The notes: generated by a model from the letters alone, not told the origin. A stretch of 64,000 nt of DNA from Hippasteria phrygiana (GCA_037893225.1 JAZGUH010000229.1:806001-870000); one strand, 5' to 3'. Shown: positions 23,978 through 35,880, counted from the stretch's first letter. Numbers and translations: made by a program.

Positions 23978-26900
23978 CTACAAGCCACATTTTGGACAGA
24001 TTCTATTCAACAGGGTAGGTTGCACCAAGAATGCTGCACTTGTCGTTACTGAACAAGAACCGAAGTCAAGGTTTTGGAGATCCAAATACCTGTAATTACC
24101 GGATAGATCCAAGTTAACAAGGTTGGGCATATTACTAACTGACAAAGCAATATGCTTAGCGTCCACTTGAGTTAGTGAACAACAACCCAAGTCCAGTTTA
24201 TGGAGATGTTTCATTTTTGTCAAGTGAGACCATGATTTACCCAAGCCGAAAAGATTATAGGACAGATTCAATTCAACAAGGTTGGGCATATTACTCAGTG
24301 ACACAGCAATATGCTCCACGTCCTCTTGCGTTAGTGAACAATAACCCAAGTCCAGTTTATGGAGATGTTTCATTTTCGTCAAGTGAGACCATGATTTACC
24401 CAAACCGGAAAGATTATTATAGGACAGATTCAATTCAACAAGGTTGGGCATATTACTCAGTGACACAGCAATATGCTCAGCGTCCACTCGAGTTAGTGAA
24501 CAACAACGCAAGTTCAGTTTATGGAGATGTTTCATTTTTGTCAAGTGAGACCATGATTCACCCAAGCCAGCAAGATCACTACCGGACAGATTCAATTCAA
24601 CAAGGTTGGGCATATTACTCACCGACACAGCAATATGCTCCACGTCCACTCGAGTTAGTGAACAACAACCGAAGTCCAGTTTATGGAGATGTTTCATTTT
24701 CGTCAAGTGAGACCATGATTCACCCAAGCCAGCAAGATCATTATGTGACAGATTCAATTCAACAAGGTTGTGCATATTACTCACTGACACGGCAATATAC
24801 TCTACGTCCTCTCGCGTTAGTGAACAATAACGGAAGTCCAGTTTATGGAGATGTTTCATTTTTGTCAAGTGAGACCATGATTCACCTAAGCCGGCAAGAA
24901 CATTATTACCGGACAGATTCAATTCAACAAGGTTGGGCATATTACTCACTGACATAGCAATATGCTCCACGTCCTCTCGCGTTAGTGAACAAAAACGCAA
25001 GTCCAATTTATGGAGATGTTTCATTTTTGTCAAGTGAGACCATGATTCACCCAAGCCAGTTAGATCACTACCGGACAGATCGAATTCAACAATGTTGTCC
25101 GTATTACTCAGTGACACAGCAATATTTTCCACAAAATCTCGCGTTAGTGAACAATTATGTAAGTTTAGTTTTTGGAGATGTTTCATTTTTGTCAAGTGAG
25201 ACAACGATTCACCCCAGGCACCAAGATCACTTTCAGACAGATTTAATGCAACAATGTAGAGCGTATTACTCAGCGACGCAGCAACAGGCTCCACAAGCTC
25301 TCGCGTTAGTGAACAACAACCCAAGTCCAGTTTATGGAGATGTTTCATTACTGTCAAGTCAGACCATGATTCACCCCAGTCAGCAAGAACGGCATTACCG
25401 GACAGATTCAATTCAACAAGGTTGGGCATATTACTCACTGACACAGCAATATGCTCCACGTCCTCTCGCGTTAGTGAACAACAACCCAAGTCCAGTTTAT
25501 GGAGATTTTTCATTTTTGTCAAGTCAGACCATGATTCACCCAAGTCAGCAAGAACGGCATTACCGGACAGATCCAATGCGACAAGGCTGTACATGTTACT
25601 CACTGACACAGTAATACGCTGCACGTCCTTTCGCATCAGTGAACAGTTATGCAAGGTCAGTTTTTTCAGATGATACATTTTTATCAAGTGAGACCATGAT
25701 TCACTGCAGCCAGTTAGATCACTACCAGACAGATCCAATTCAACAAGGTTGAACACATTTCTGGATAACTCGGCAATGTGCTCCACGACCTGTGGCGTTA
25801 GTGAACAATTATGCAAGTTCACTTTATAGAAATAGATCGTGTCGCTCAATTCCAATGATGATTTTATCCAGCCAAGAAGATTACTTTTAAGCAGATTCAC
25901 TTCAAGAAGGTTGTTGGGCTTATTGCTCAGTGACACAGCAACATGGTCCTCTCGCCTCAGTGAACAACAACAACCCAAGTCCAGTTTATGGAGATGTTTC
26001 ATTCCTGTCAAGCCCGACCATGATTTAACCAAACTGGCAAGAACATTATTACCGGACAGATGGAATTCAGCAATGTTGGGCATATTACTCAGTGACGCAG
26101 CAATGTGCTTCACGTCCTCTCGCGTTAGTGAACGACAACCCAAGTCTAGTCTATGGAGATGTTTCATTTCTGTCAAGTCAGACCATGATTCACCCAAGCT
26201 GACAAGAGCCTCATTACCAGACAGATCCAATTCAACAAGGTTGGGCATATTACTAAGTGGCACAGCAATGTGCTTCACGTCCTCTCCGGTTAGTGAACAA
26301 CCAGCCAAGTTTAGTTTATGGAGATGTTTCATTTTTGCCAAGAGAGACCATGATTCATCCAAGCCTGCAAGAGCCTCATTACCGGACAGATCCAATTCAA
26401 TAAGGTTGGGCATACTACACATTGACAGAGCAATATGCTCCACGACCTCTCGTGTTACTGAACAATTATACAAGTTGAGCTTATGGAGATGTTTCATTTT
26501 TGTCAAGTGAGACCATGATTCACCCCAGCCAGTTAGATCACTACCGGACAAATTCAATTCAATAAGGTTGGGCATACTACTCAATGACAAAGCAATATGC
26601 ATCACGACCTCTCGTGTCAGTGAACAATTATACAAGTTCAGTTTTTTTAGATGTTTCATTTTTGTCAATTGAGACCACGATTCACCCAAGCCAGAAAGAA
26701 AACGTTCATACAGATTCAATTCCATAAGATTGGGCATATTACTAAGTGGAGCAGCAATGTGCTTCGCGTCCTCTCGAGTTAGTGAACAACAACCCAAGTC
26801 AAGTTTATACAGATGTGTCGTTTCCATCAAGTCAGACCATGATTCACCCAAGATGTCAAGAGCCTCATTACCGGACAGATCCAATTCAACAAGGTTGGGC

Positions 26901-28044
26901 ATATTACTCACTGACGCAGCAATATGCTCCATGTCCTCTCGCGTAAGTGAACAATTATACAAGTTCAGTTGATGGAGATGTTTCATCTTTCTTAAGTGAG
27001 ACCCTGATTCACCCAAGCCACCAAGATCACTACCGGACAGATTCATTTCAACAAGGTTGGGCATAGTACTCACTGACACAGCAATACGCTCCACGTCCTC
27101 TCGCGTTAGTGAACAACAACCCAAGTCCAGTTTACGGAGATGTTTCATTTCTGTCAAGTCAGACCATGATTCACCTAAACCGGCAAGAACCTTATTACCA
27201 GACAGATCCAATTCAACAAGGTTGGGCATATAACTCAGTGACACAGCAAGGTGCTTCATATCCTTTTCGTTCAACGAGTGGAAACTCAAGTTCAGCTTCC
27301 TGAGATGTTTCATGTTTATCAAATGAGACCACAATTCCTCTGATCCTCGAAGAGTTTTATTTTTAGACAAATCTAATGCTGCAAGCTTGGGCATATTACT
27401 CAGAGCATTACTAATGTGTTTCATATCCTCTCCCGTCAGTGTGCACGAAACCAGGTTCAGATTCTCGAGGTCTTGCAGTTTTAACAAGTGTAACCACGAT
27501 TCAGACGAGCCACCAAGAGCATTGTTACCCATCAGACTCAGTGCAACAAGGTTTGGTGCAGCGATGTACTTCATATCATTTCCCGTCAATGAGCAGTTAC
27601 ACAAATCAAGTTTCTTGAGGTGTTTAATTTTTGTCAAGTGAGACCATGATTCCCCCGATCCACCAAGACCTGGATTGCTAGACAGACCCAATTTAACAAG
27701 GTTGGGCATATTACTGAGTGTCAAAGCAATGTGCTTGATATCCTCCCCCGTCAATGAGCAGCCAGACAAGTCGAGATCATGGAGATGTTTCATCTCTATC
27801 AAGTCAGACCATAACTCAACACAGCCTCCGATATTCTTATTACCAGACAGATCTAGCTCTGTTAAGCTTGATATACCATGAACTGATTCTACAATGAGAT
27901 CTATGTCTTCACCTGTTAATTGACATTCTGTAAACTGCAGTATCTGAAGTTTTGTTAATTCTTTTAAGCAAGAGGACAATAAACGAGTAGAGCCGCCCAA
28001 AGCTTCTCCGCTAATAGCTAACTTACGTAACTTTACTTTGTTAG
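23978..28044 (-). CDS. NLR copy 2: leucine-rich repeat region
   Basis: A clean minus-strand frame of over 1,340 codons, ending at a stop at 23978. After GGSTRLLSSCLKELTKLQ it consists of about 24 modules of 55 residues. Each module has two ribonuclease-inhibitor-type LRRs, pattern HLHKLDLGCCSLTREDVEHI followed by MPNLVELNLSGN. LRRs of this type form the ligand-sensing horseshoe of NLRs. Modules are well diverged from each other, unlike copy 1. It is in the same exon as the NACHT region but in the -1 frame relative to it, because of a 1-bp deletion near 28054. The short C-terminus after the last LRR is unremarkable (SAAFLVQPTLL, CPKCGL) and has no membrane segment. Confidence 0.92.
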
Positions 28045-29729
28045 CTAATGATACTTAATATCTTCTGCCTTGAAGGAGCAGTTTGATATTTTAAAGTAAC
28101 GAAGGTTTCCCATTCTACTTACATATTGTGCGATCTTTGCACCATGTTGGTAGAAGTTAGTACGATTTATGAATATTTCGTGGACATTTTGAAGGTAATC
28201 ATTGTCCAATGTCTGACTAGGTATTCGATCAAGAAAGTACATGAATGATGTTAGGTGATCACGGCGAAAGCTGTAAATATTAATTTGGTCCGTGAAAACA
28301 ACATTAATGAGATCACTTGGTGGCGATGTCTGGCATTGACTCTCAAAGTAACAATTCAGGGCCATCTTCAGGTTTGTATTGTTCAGTTCCCCCGCATATT
28401 CCACCTTCTTAAGTAAAATCTGCAGAATAGAATCTGTGCCTGGTCCAATTCTGTCACCACAACAAAAGCGCAAAAGATACTCAAAACCTTCTGGATTTTC
28501 AATTTGACCAAAAAACGCTTGAAATTGTTGGATGTCTGCCATGTCAGTTAAACTTTGGTAGTTTTTAGCAGCGCAGAATTCCTGAAATGTCTTGTGAATG
28601 AAATAAACACTTTTACAAGTATCTATCCCTTTCACGACCCGCTGGCTAGTGAGTATACCTGCTTGGATTGCCATATCAAGCACATCTTTGTTAAATTCCT
28701 CTTCTCGGAATGAAAGCTTTTGATCCGAAGAAAGTAAACCGCGTAGCGCAACTTTTCCAATGGCAATCACAACGTGTGCTATTTTGTCTTCTGATATATT
28801 CATCATCTTTCGTTTAAATATGTATGTTAGTGCCTTATTGTACAGGCCTGACATTGTGTCAGGGAGTGCAGATTCTTCATTCCACACTAGACACATCAAC
28901 AGTAGCAGCATGGGAGCACTTGCCAAATTAACCAAGACAGCTGAGGATTTAATCTTCTCAAGAAGCCCTCGGGCTCTTAATGGTTCTTTAGAATAAAATT
29001 TGCTCACGTACTTCTCAATATCTTCCTCGAAAAACCCTAAAACTGAGACATTAATGAACGGCCTCTGAATTAAGAATTTCTTGACTAGGGTGTCAAAGTG
29101 AGAGGGGCGGGTGGTTACAATTGCATGACATTCTTTGAACTTCCCTTTTCGATTTAGCATTTGGAGAAGAGAACCGAATTGTTTTTCAACAAGGTCGGTC
29201 GTCATAAATTCATCAAAGCCGTCCAACAGAAACAACACTCTGTGTGGATTCGAGATAATAAAATATATCAAATCCTCTTTACTGATGTCATTTGGGTCTA
29301 ATAACTGATCGAAAAGCGAGTTAATCAGATCTGAGTCTTGTTTTAGGGAATGCATTTTCAAAACGAAAACAAGTTCGTACTTTCTTAGTTCAGCAGAGCC
29401 TTTGTTGCCTGCCCAGTCGTTGGCGATTTTGTCGATAAGGGTTGATTTTCCTATACCGGGCGATCCTACCAGAATTGCCCGATCAATTAGATGACCCTCC
29501 CTTGTTTTAAAACGAAAAATGTCTTCATATGAATGTACACTTCCCTGTATATCGGGATTATCCTTCTCTAACTGTAACTTCGTGTAGATATCCATTATAT
29601 GCCTCTGATCATCATCGACCCACGGGAGCATTTGTACATAGCTACCTGTGGTTGTGTAAATCTTCTTTAGTGCCTGCTGAGCAGTGTGTTGAACTCGACC
29701 TTGATGATGTTTTTGTGGTGAAGTTTCTT
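28045..29729 (-). CDS. NLR copy 2: NACHT NTPase region
   Basis: The exon starts after an acceptor (CACTGCAG, AG at 29731-29730) in phase 1: 33 residues (EETSPQKHHQGRV...) lead into an internal Met at 29631. NACHT features are SYEDIF, Walker A VGSPGIGKSTLID, Walker B-like RVLFLLDGFDEF and sensor-type TTRPSHFD. A helical region with QKLSFREEEF and IHKTFQEFCAA follows, as in the winged-helix/NAD2-type part of NLRs. The frame stops at 28045 (EDIKYH then TAG). Copy 1 has one extra base here (gaggtatcatta against aagtatcatta) and reads straight on into the LRR, so this is a 1-bp deletion, not a natural end. It acts as the ATP-dependent oligomerisation module in NLRs. Confidence 0.93.
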
Positions 29730-29734
29730 CTGCA

Positions 29735-30429
29735 GTGAACAGTAGTAATTAAATTAAATCAGTGTTTTGACAGCTTTCAAAACGGTCTTCTTATAGGGGC
29801 CATTCACAATAGAGTGCGCCATCAATAGTTTGTCCCGAAAATGCCATTTTTACAGTGCATCAGTTTTGTGGTCTTCCATTTCAGAAGAAAAACCCGGCAG
29901 CTTCAGTCGTTGGGCTCTTTATCTTGATGGTAGTGATTTCTAATATTTACGAGACTCCCAAAAGCATGTTTAATGATGCCAAACTTAAATATCCCGAGAA
30001 ATACCCCCGGAATAATGTCATATTATGAGTGATTTGTCGACCATGAATTTTGAAAATGACCACTCTGTTGCAACCGATTGTTGGCGCCCTGTATTGTGAT
30101 TAGGCCCCATTATCTTACACCAGATTATACAGGGTGTCCCCAAAGAAAGGAATCAAAAAATCAGATCATATGTCTATTGTAGAGGAATCATATAACCAAA
30201 GTATATCTACCGGAAAGATGAACATCTTAGCTTCCATATAACACCCCATGTGCTGTAATCCGCTTGCGGCATCTTATCAAATGAGCACTTTAAAGAGATA
30301 GGTGGAAAATTTCGTATTGTGCGTTTCTGTATCTGTTTTCAATAAAATTCAACTATCTTCATACTACACTTGTGATATACTTGATCTATATGGTTTCTTT
30401 AGGAATTAAACCAATTTTATCCACTATAC
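29735..30429. other. intron of NLR copy 2
   Basis: Runs between the donor at 30430/30429 and the acceptor at 29730. Collinear with the copy 1 intron but without the 251-bp MITE. No coding signal. Confidence 0.7.
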
Positions 30430-30624
30430 CTTGATGTACACTTCCGATATTGACGGAGCAACTGGGTTGGTCGATGAAAATATTGCCGATGTTGATCGTA
30501 TCACCAGAAACGTGTCCACCTGCCTGTTGAGAAACGGGGTGGAATTCTTTCGAGTCTCTTTGGCTCACATCGGCTGGAGCGCCCTCTGTTGTCTTTTGTA
30601 TTTTACTCAGAGAATGTGTCCGGT
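30430..30624 (-). CDS. linker exon of NLR copy 2
   Basis: A 195-nt minus-strand exon, phase 1-1, with acceptor TTCTGAATTGCAG before 30624 and donor CAAG|GTATAG at 30430/30429. The 65 residues begin RTHSLSKIQKTTEG, then EFHPVSQQAGGHVSGD, then DTINIGNIFIDQ and CSVNIGSVHQG. The last two are short beta-prone segments that repeat an (I/V)NIG core. The splice phase joins exactly to the NACHT exon at 29729. Homology with the copy 1 exon at 8719 supports coding status. The function of this linker is not known to me. Confidence 0.7.
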
Positions 30625-31211
30625 CTGCAATTCAGAAACATACACATGTACGTACCTGCGTAAAATCCATTTTAAAACAATAATACTCGTTTAACTGTGC
30701 CTAACTAGCCATAGCAGGAGAATTTACTTTACTTTATTTCGTAATTATATCCCGGGTTGCCTGATCAATGCATTTGCACTGTTCTCCATCAGAGCTCAGC
30801 TTCTGAGCGAGAGTAGACTGAGGAAATTTCAAACCCCACACAATTATTCCTGAACTGCGCTATACCTAAACCCTATTTCACGGCCAAGTCTTGTTAATGC
30901 TGGGGCGTGCATGGTCATTTTGATTAAGTTACGTCACTGTTTTGGGGAAATTCTGCTTCTGAAGTCAGCAAGTATTTGTTATGCTTATACTGCCTCTGTG
31001 AAGGAAGTATGAACACTGTCTGCAACAATGCTGCATCGTACCTTTAAGCCAAACAATAATTGCAAAATGGTTGCCTTAGGCCATCCTAAAAATCCAGTAG
31101 GGAGGGAGGAATTCTTTTTTTGCCAGTCTCAGTAGAAAGCAAAACCTTCGCTTGTTAAGGTTTTATGTTTAAGTCAAGTACCGTTTTCAATTCACCTTGA
31201 GGATTTAACAT
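30625..31211. other. 5' intron sequence of NLR copy 2, end of duplicated block
   Basis: Homology with copy 1 (8945-9150 plus 16360-16832) continues to about 31080, at the phrase ggttgcct, and then stops. A 150-bp piece (30705-30845) recurs again at 55130-55281. No coding signal. Confidence 0.6.
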
Positions 31212-31268
31212 TGTGGAAGTTTAATGTTTCTTAATGTGCACCACATTAAGAAACATTAAACTTCCACA
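31212..31268. repeat. perfect hairpin, 27-bp arms, 3-nt loop
   Basis: The left arm 31212-31238 (tgtggaagtttaatg...) is the exact reverse complement of the right arm 31242-31268, with loop CAC. No mismatches. Confidence 0.9.
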
Positions 31269-31424
31269 CTTATACAGGTCGTTGCTGCTGTGGTGTATTT
31301 CGCAATCCTACTTTTTAACGGAGTTGAAACCACTGTTGATCTGAATGTGTGGGCGTGTAGCATATACACGGGAAAACTTGGATTTGTCTCGGCAGCAGCC
31401 ATTGGGGCCACCGAGATCGCAAGA

Positions 31425-31556
31425 ACGGGGCTATCAGGATCGCGGGGCTGGCAAGATCGGGCGGGGCCGGCAAGATCGGGCGGGGCCGGCAGGAACGTGG
31501 GGACGGCAAGAACGCGGGGCCGGCGAGATCGGGGCCAGCAGGATCGCGGGGCCGGG
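31425..31556. repeat. GC-rich minisatellite
   Basis: About seven imperfect units of roughly 18-20 bp based on cggggccggcaagatcgg. Several open frames on both strands here are a consequence of the repeat and are not genes. Confidence 0.8.
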
Positions 31557-31986
31557 TTGACAAGTACAAACGACATTACCTTCAGTTACGGCACTCCATA
31601 AAGACGAGCGTTTGTTTCTATTTCGGCATTGTTGATTAGTACATGTAACAATTAATACCATGGACGATCGAGCTGTCAAAAACGATCGCATTGTATGTCT
31701 TGTATGCGTACACAAGAATGACATTGTACAATGCATACAACACATGTGCGGTATGGAGATCAATGGGGTTGACCGTTGGGAAGTTCGCTACGCGTTTGCT
31801 GCGTGTACGTGCATTGTACAATGGGAATAAGACAGTGGCATTCAGTGCGGTTGCCTGCACTTGACCAATGCTAATAACAAAGCAACGCACAGATGTTATT
31901 ACAAGAATTGCCATACCCCCAGGTCTTATACTTAGTCTTTTCTCAACACGAAGTTCGTATCATGTTAGCTGCGTGTACGTGCATTG

Positions 31987-32125
31987 CAGTGTTGAAGGAA
32001 CTCGAGTCCGGACTCGGACTCGAGTCCTGATTTTCTCGGACTCGGACTCGGACTTGGACAGTCAGGACTCTGAGTCGGACTCGGACAATAAGGACTCGAC
32101 CAGCTCGAGGACTCGGCCCGAGTCC
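31987..32125. repeat. (GGACTC)n-type repeat, possible hAT terminus
   Basis: Starts CAGTGTTGAAGGAACTCGAG, which resembles hAT inverted-repeat ends and the ends of the 47529-50266 element. It continues as degenerate GGACTC hexamers, comparable to the GAGGCC hexamers of that hAT. I found no matching opposite terminus, so it may be a broken end. Confidence 0.45.
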
Positions 32126-33457
32126 GGCCCAAAAAAGCAATTTTGTAACGAAGTCGGAGTGTTTAGTTCGCAAATCCCGTCAGTAGCCTGCACACACACA
32201 TGTACTTAATTCGGTAGTACAGTACGCGTCAACATCGTCCCCATAGTGTTCGAGCAATACGCTTTCAGAACGAGGATGAAAGTAGACCCTGGGGACGAGG
32301 TTGAGTACACGTATACGAGCTCAGTACGTGAGGTATGGACGGTTTGCCTGACGAGACGTCGGTCCAACAGCGAGCGACGCGCGGAGACTGTACCGGATTA
32401 AACATGGCATGAATTCGCCGTTTGCTCGCTCTACGTACGTGCGTGTGCGATCGAATGCGCTGCATGCATGCGCGAAGGCGCGGTGTCCGTGTAGTTGCCA
32501 GTCGAGCCGCAACGTCATGTTGCTGGTGCTCGACGTCCATTACTTGCGAATACGGAAGACGGAATACCGGTTGTAATGTAGTGCGCGGTACACGTTTTGA
32601 TTGGCCGAAAGGCTCGTACTAGCAATACATCCCAACTGATATTCATGACATCATTAATCTTCCACATTTCAAAATTGTGAAGTACTTATATAAATTTCTG
32701 CACCATAGAAACATTCTCATATTTAGTTTTGTCTGCTAAAATAGTTCGTGTATTACAATTTAAATTAAAAATCATTGCAACATTATGTTAAAGCTAAAGT
32801 TTGACCTACTACTTGTCATCAGACTCACATCGGGACTCGACTACAGCCCTGCTAAAGAGGAATGTTCCCCAAGCATGCCAAGACCAGTTTTTAAGTAATC
32901 AAACTAATCATTGGTTGAAGTAAAACAAATCTGGTTGAATACATTTTTGTATTTTTCAGTATAATTAAATCTCCAGGGGCAATTTTGGTTTTGAAAAAAA
33001 GACAGATAAAGTTGAAAAAATCGACGTTTTTATGGTGACGTTAGAGGCACATGCAATGCGTGATTTTTGTTCAACAGTGTTCAAAGCTTTTTTTTAAAAA
33101 CATATTCTCTGCACGGTTGCAGTAGGTGTTATTTCTTTGACGTCATATTTTCAAATTGGAATAAGGTACTGGGATAGTTCAGTATCATCACGAAACCCAT
33201 TAGTTTTTCTTTATAATCTCAAAAAATAATGGCTGAAAGTAATTTCACAAGGTTGTGTCACGGCAAGGTTCCTTTGAAGTTTCTCAAACTACTGTGCAAA
33301 TCCAATTTGTTTCAGGGATTTTTCGCTTGAGTAAAGTACTAACGTTAGAAAATATTTGCAGGTGTTTATGTGCCCCAAATCACATACATATGTATGTCAT
33401 GTATGGACTTTTTTATTTGTATAGGTTATATTTAAATGTCATTTAATAATGCGCCTA
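32126..33457. other. non-coding stretch
   Basis: Short open frames on both strands have no recognisable content or splice sites. CpG-containing sequence from about 32200 to 32620, then AT-rich sequence. I see nothing that I can annotate. Confidence 0.4.
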
Positions 33458-34392
33458 TCACATACCTTAGCTGGTTATATATGTTTAAAAATTATGATTT
33501 TTATGATTGGTTGACTTTGATGTTTGAACTTCCAGTGACTCCGGAAGGTCAAACAAAAAGATACGAAAACCTTGTGAATCGTACTTCATCATATTGTTTT
33601 GGTTTGATGACCTAACAATGGTGATATATGCCAGCATCAAGATGAAAAATATCTTCTCACTAAATGTGAAAACCTTGTGTATTACATCACTCCATGAGGT
33701 ATAAAGTTAATTTACTGTAGTGCAGAATCTATTGAATTGAAATTTTCAGTTACAACATGGTAATTTTCGTCTATTTTACTTGAATAAAGTAACACAACAG
33801 ACTAGTTTTTGAAACTACTTTCAAGCAGACCTGTACGTTTTGTTATTAACCCTAACCTCACCTGACACTACAAAATACTACTAGTAGTAAACTGTAGTAT
33901 GCGGTACTCTTACAACACTGGCATATTATAAATTATGTAGTATAGACTATTTTGTTTATCGTTGGTTTGTTTGGAGGGGAAATGTGAACGTTGGTAGGCC
34001 CAAGTAATTCTTCTTTTGGACCTGATGACATTTTGTTGTTGAACTTGCATAATGAATGATAATTTTCCACAATTTAATTCACTTCATTTGAAAGATAACA
34101 TCTGAATTTAGAATAACCCATATCACACATTGTACTTGTACTTATGTAGCTGGCTGGCAACTGAAGCCACAGACCTAGCTATACAACAGATCCAGAAAGG
34201 AAATCTGCATCCTGCCACACACACCGATTTGTTATGCGTGCTTATTGGGTTCGTGCAGAACTGGGGGAAGTCCTGAAATGCTTGTTCATGCACAGTACAA
34301 TACAATACACGCAATGTATGTATACGCACAGTTTACTAAAGGTGGCCAAGGAAGTCCGAGTGAAATTCCAAGGGTGCTGCAGAGCATTTATA
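33458..34392 (+). repeat. 935-bp direct repeat, copy A
   Basis: Starts caccttagctggttatata-like and ends gcagagcatttataactt. It is repeated in the same orientation at 43694-44628 with only a few percent mismatches. Flanks differ on both sides of each copy. No protein-coding content recognised, and the ends carry no obvious LTR or inverted-repeat signature. Confidence 0.85.
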
Positions 34393-34545
34393 ACTTCCCC
34401 TCCATGTCTCCCGTGCGTGGCGCATCGAGTCAGTTCTTGGAAAGTTGTCGGGTTGGTTTCGATTTCACAAGCGAAGTACATGTAGCATCACTTAGTTTTG
34501 TTTTACAGATCTTTTTCACCAGACGTAATAATATTAAAATAAAAC

Positions 34546-34854
34546 ATGGGACAAGAAGTATATATAAAAGAATTACCAGTGCGGCCGACCGAGAGTGAAA
34601 AAAATCCACCCGGCCGCTGGACCGGAAACAATCTTGTTATTTTGGCCTTACTACATGTACTAACGTTAATATGTCAGCTTTTTGTCAGAAATAATTATTA
34701 CACATCACATACATTAACATACATACATACACGCACACAGTCATGTAAATGGGTGCAATCGTGGACCTCCCATTGTTCCTCTTTTGTTTATAGTCTAACT
34801 TTTTCGGAAGGCCTCCCATTGGTTTTGTACACGATTTTCAATCGTGGACGTTAG
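34546..34854 (+). CDS. possible small membrane protein or first exon
   Basis: An ATG opens a polar stretch (MGQEVYIKELPVRPTESEKN), then GRWTGNN, then a hydrophobic run LVILALLHVLTLICQLFV. This would be a type II or signal-anchor layout. After the hydrophobic run the frame passes into CA/TA-repeat-derived sequence, so only the first 50 or so codons look plausible. No donor that I am sure of. May be chance. Confidence 0.2.
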   Translation: MGQEVYIKELPVRPTESEKNPPGRWTGNNLVILALLHVLTLICQLFVRNNYYTSHTLTYIHTRTQSCKWVQSWTSHCSSFVYSLTFSEGLPLVLYTIFNRGR

Positions 34855-34909
34855 GTCAAACGTGGACCCCTTTGTCTACGCTCGAATTCTTTTGTCCTAG
34901 GTCCACGAT
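34754..34909. repeat. short inverted-repeat element
   Basis: The arms CAATCGTGGACCT and AGGTCCACGATTG are perfect complements about 130 bp apart, with a further internal atcgtggac copy. No target duplication seen. Confidence 0.5.
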
Positions 34910-35215
34910 TGCCGGCATATACAAACTCAGTGTTTTTTTGCTATACTCGCGAGGACAATGCTTTGTGTTTCCTATTCTTCCTTTAATATAACCCAACCCC
35001 AGACTAAGCACGTATCCTTACGTTCGAGGACCGCTTTTAACAAAAGACCGTCTCTCGAGGACAAGAAAAATTCTTTTGTGTGTTCTTTCTCCTCTTGTCC
35101 TCGAACGTAGTACAATACAAGAGCACCCATACATACATATAACATACATATAACACACATACATACATATAGCACACATACACCACATACATACATTAAA
35201 TATATTAGAAATATA

Positions 35216-35880
35216 TTGCCGCCTTACTTAAAAAGACAAGTGTATTTTAATAATAAGTGTTTTGTACATAATTGTGTCTTCAACAATCCTTCTGAAGTTT
35301 TTATGAATCACTCTATATTAACTTGTTATTTACATAACTACAACACCCGTCACTCTAATCTAGTTTACCCAGTTAACATTTCAGGAAACATAGGAAGATC
35401 ATCTGTAAATTTTCTTGGAGTATCCTATTGGAACAGACTACCTAACAACATAAAAGCAACAAACGATTCTAGAACTTTTTAAAAATTACTGAAGAAATTC
35501 CTCTAATTTATTGAGCCTGTTATTGTATCTATCATTTATTTGTTATACTCCTCCCCATTCCAGCATTGTCGGATATGCACCAGTGTTATTTTATGTATTG
35601 TTTAATGTTTGTGTAATACTTTTGATGTCTATTGCTTTCCTTATTAATGATTAATTAATTAATGTTATTTCATTTATACTGACCTCTGACCTCCCAAGGA
35701 GTTTGACCTCCCAAGGAGTTTGACCTCCCAAGGAGTTTGACCTCCCAAGGAGACCGGCTTTGATAGCAATTATTTGCTCACCGGTATCCTACCCATTGTA
35801 TTGTTTGCCATAATAGTAATTTTTCTGGATTATATTTGTACGTACTTTACAATGTAGTGAAATATATTCATTCATTCATA
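35216..35880 (+). mobile_element. LINE 3' end (non-LTR RT tail)
   Basis: The plus-strand frame 35216-35482 reads HNYNTRHSNLVYPV, GRSSVNFLGVSYWNRLPNNI and SRTF. This is the C-terminal signature of jockey/CR1-like reverse transcriptases (HNYNTR ... WN.LP..I). The 3' untranslated part runs to an (ATTC)n tail near 35880. Everything 5' of this is missing. Confidence 0.7.
35683..35756. repeat. 17-bp tandem repeat, four copies
   Basis: tgacctcccaaggagtt is repeated head to tail four times without mismatches in the copies present. It lies in the LINE 3' untranslated region. Confidence 0.9.

Noticed and set aside
24175..25614. Long plus-strand open frames opposite the LRR arrays (also 3766-6015), with a repeated phrase such as NNNPSPVYGDVSFLSSETMI
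   Set aside because: They are the antisense of the 165-bp LRR modules. Because 165 is divisible by three, a stop-free antisense frame is carried from unit to unit. They break wherever the LRR unit varies and have no start, splice or domain evidence.
31256..31763. Overlapping open frames on both strands
   Set aside because: They follow the GC-rich minisatellite and have no conserved content.
31987..32125. Second complete hAT element starting at 31987
   Set aside because: Only one end is visible; no opposite CAACACTG end flanked by the same 8 bp (gtgcattg) was found downstream.
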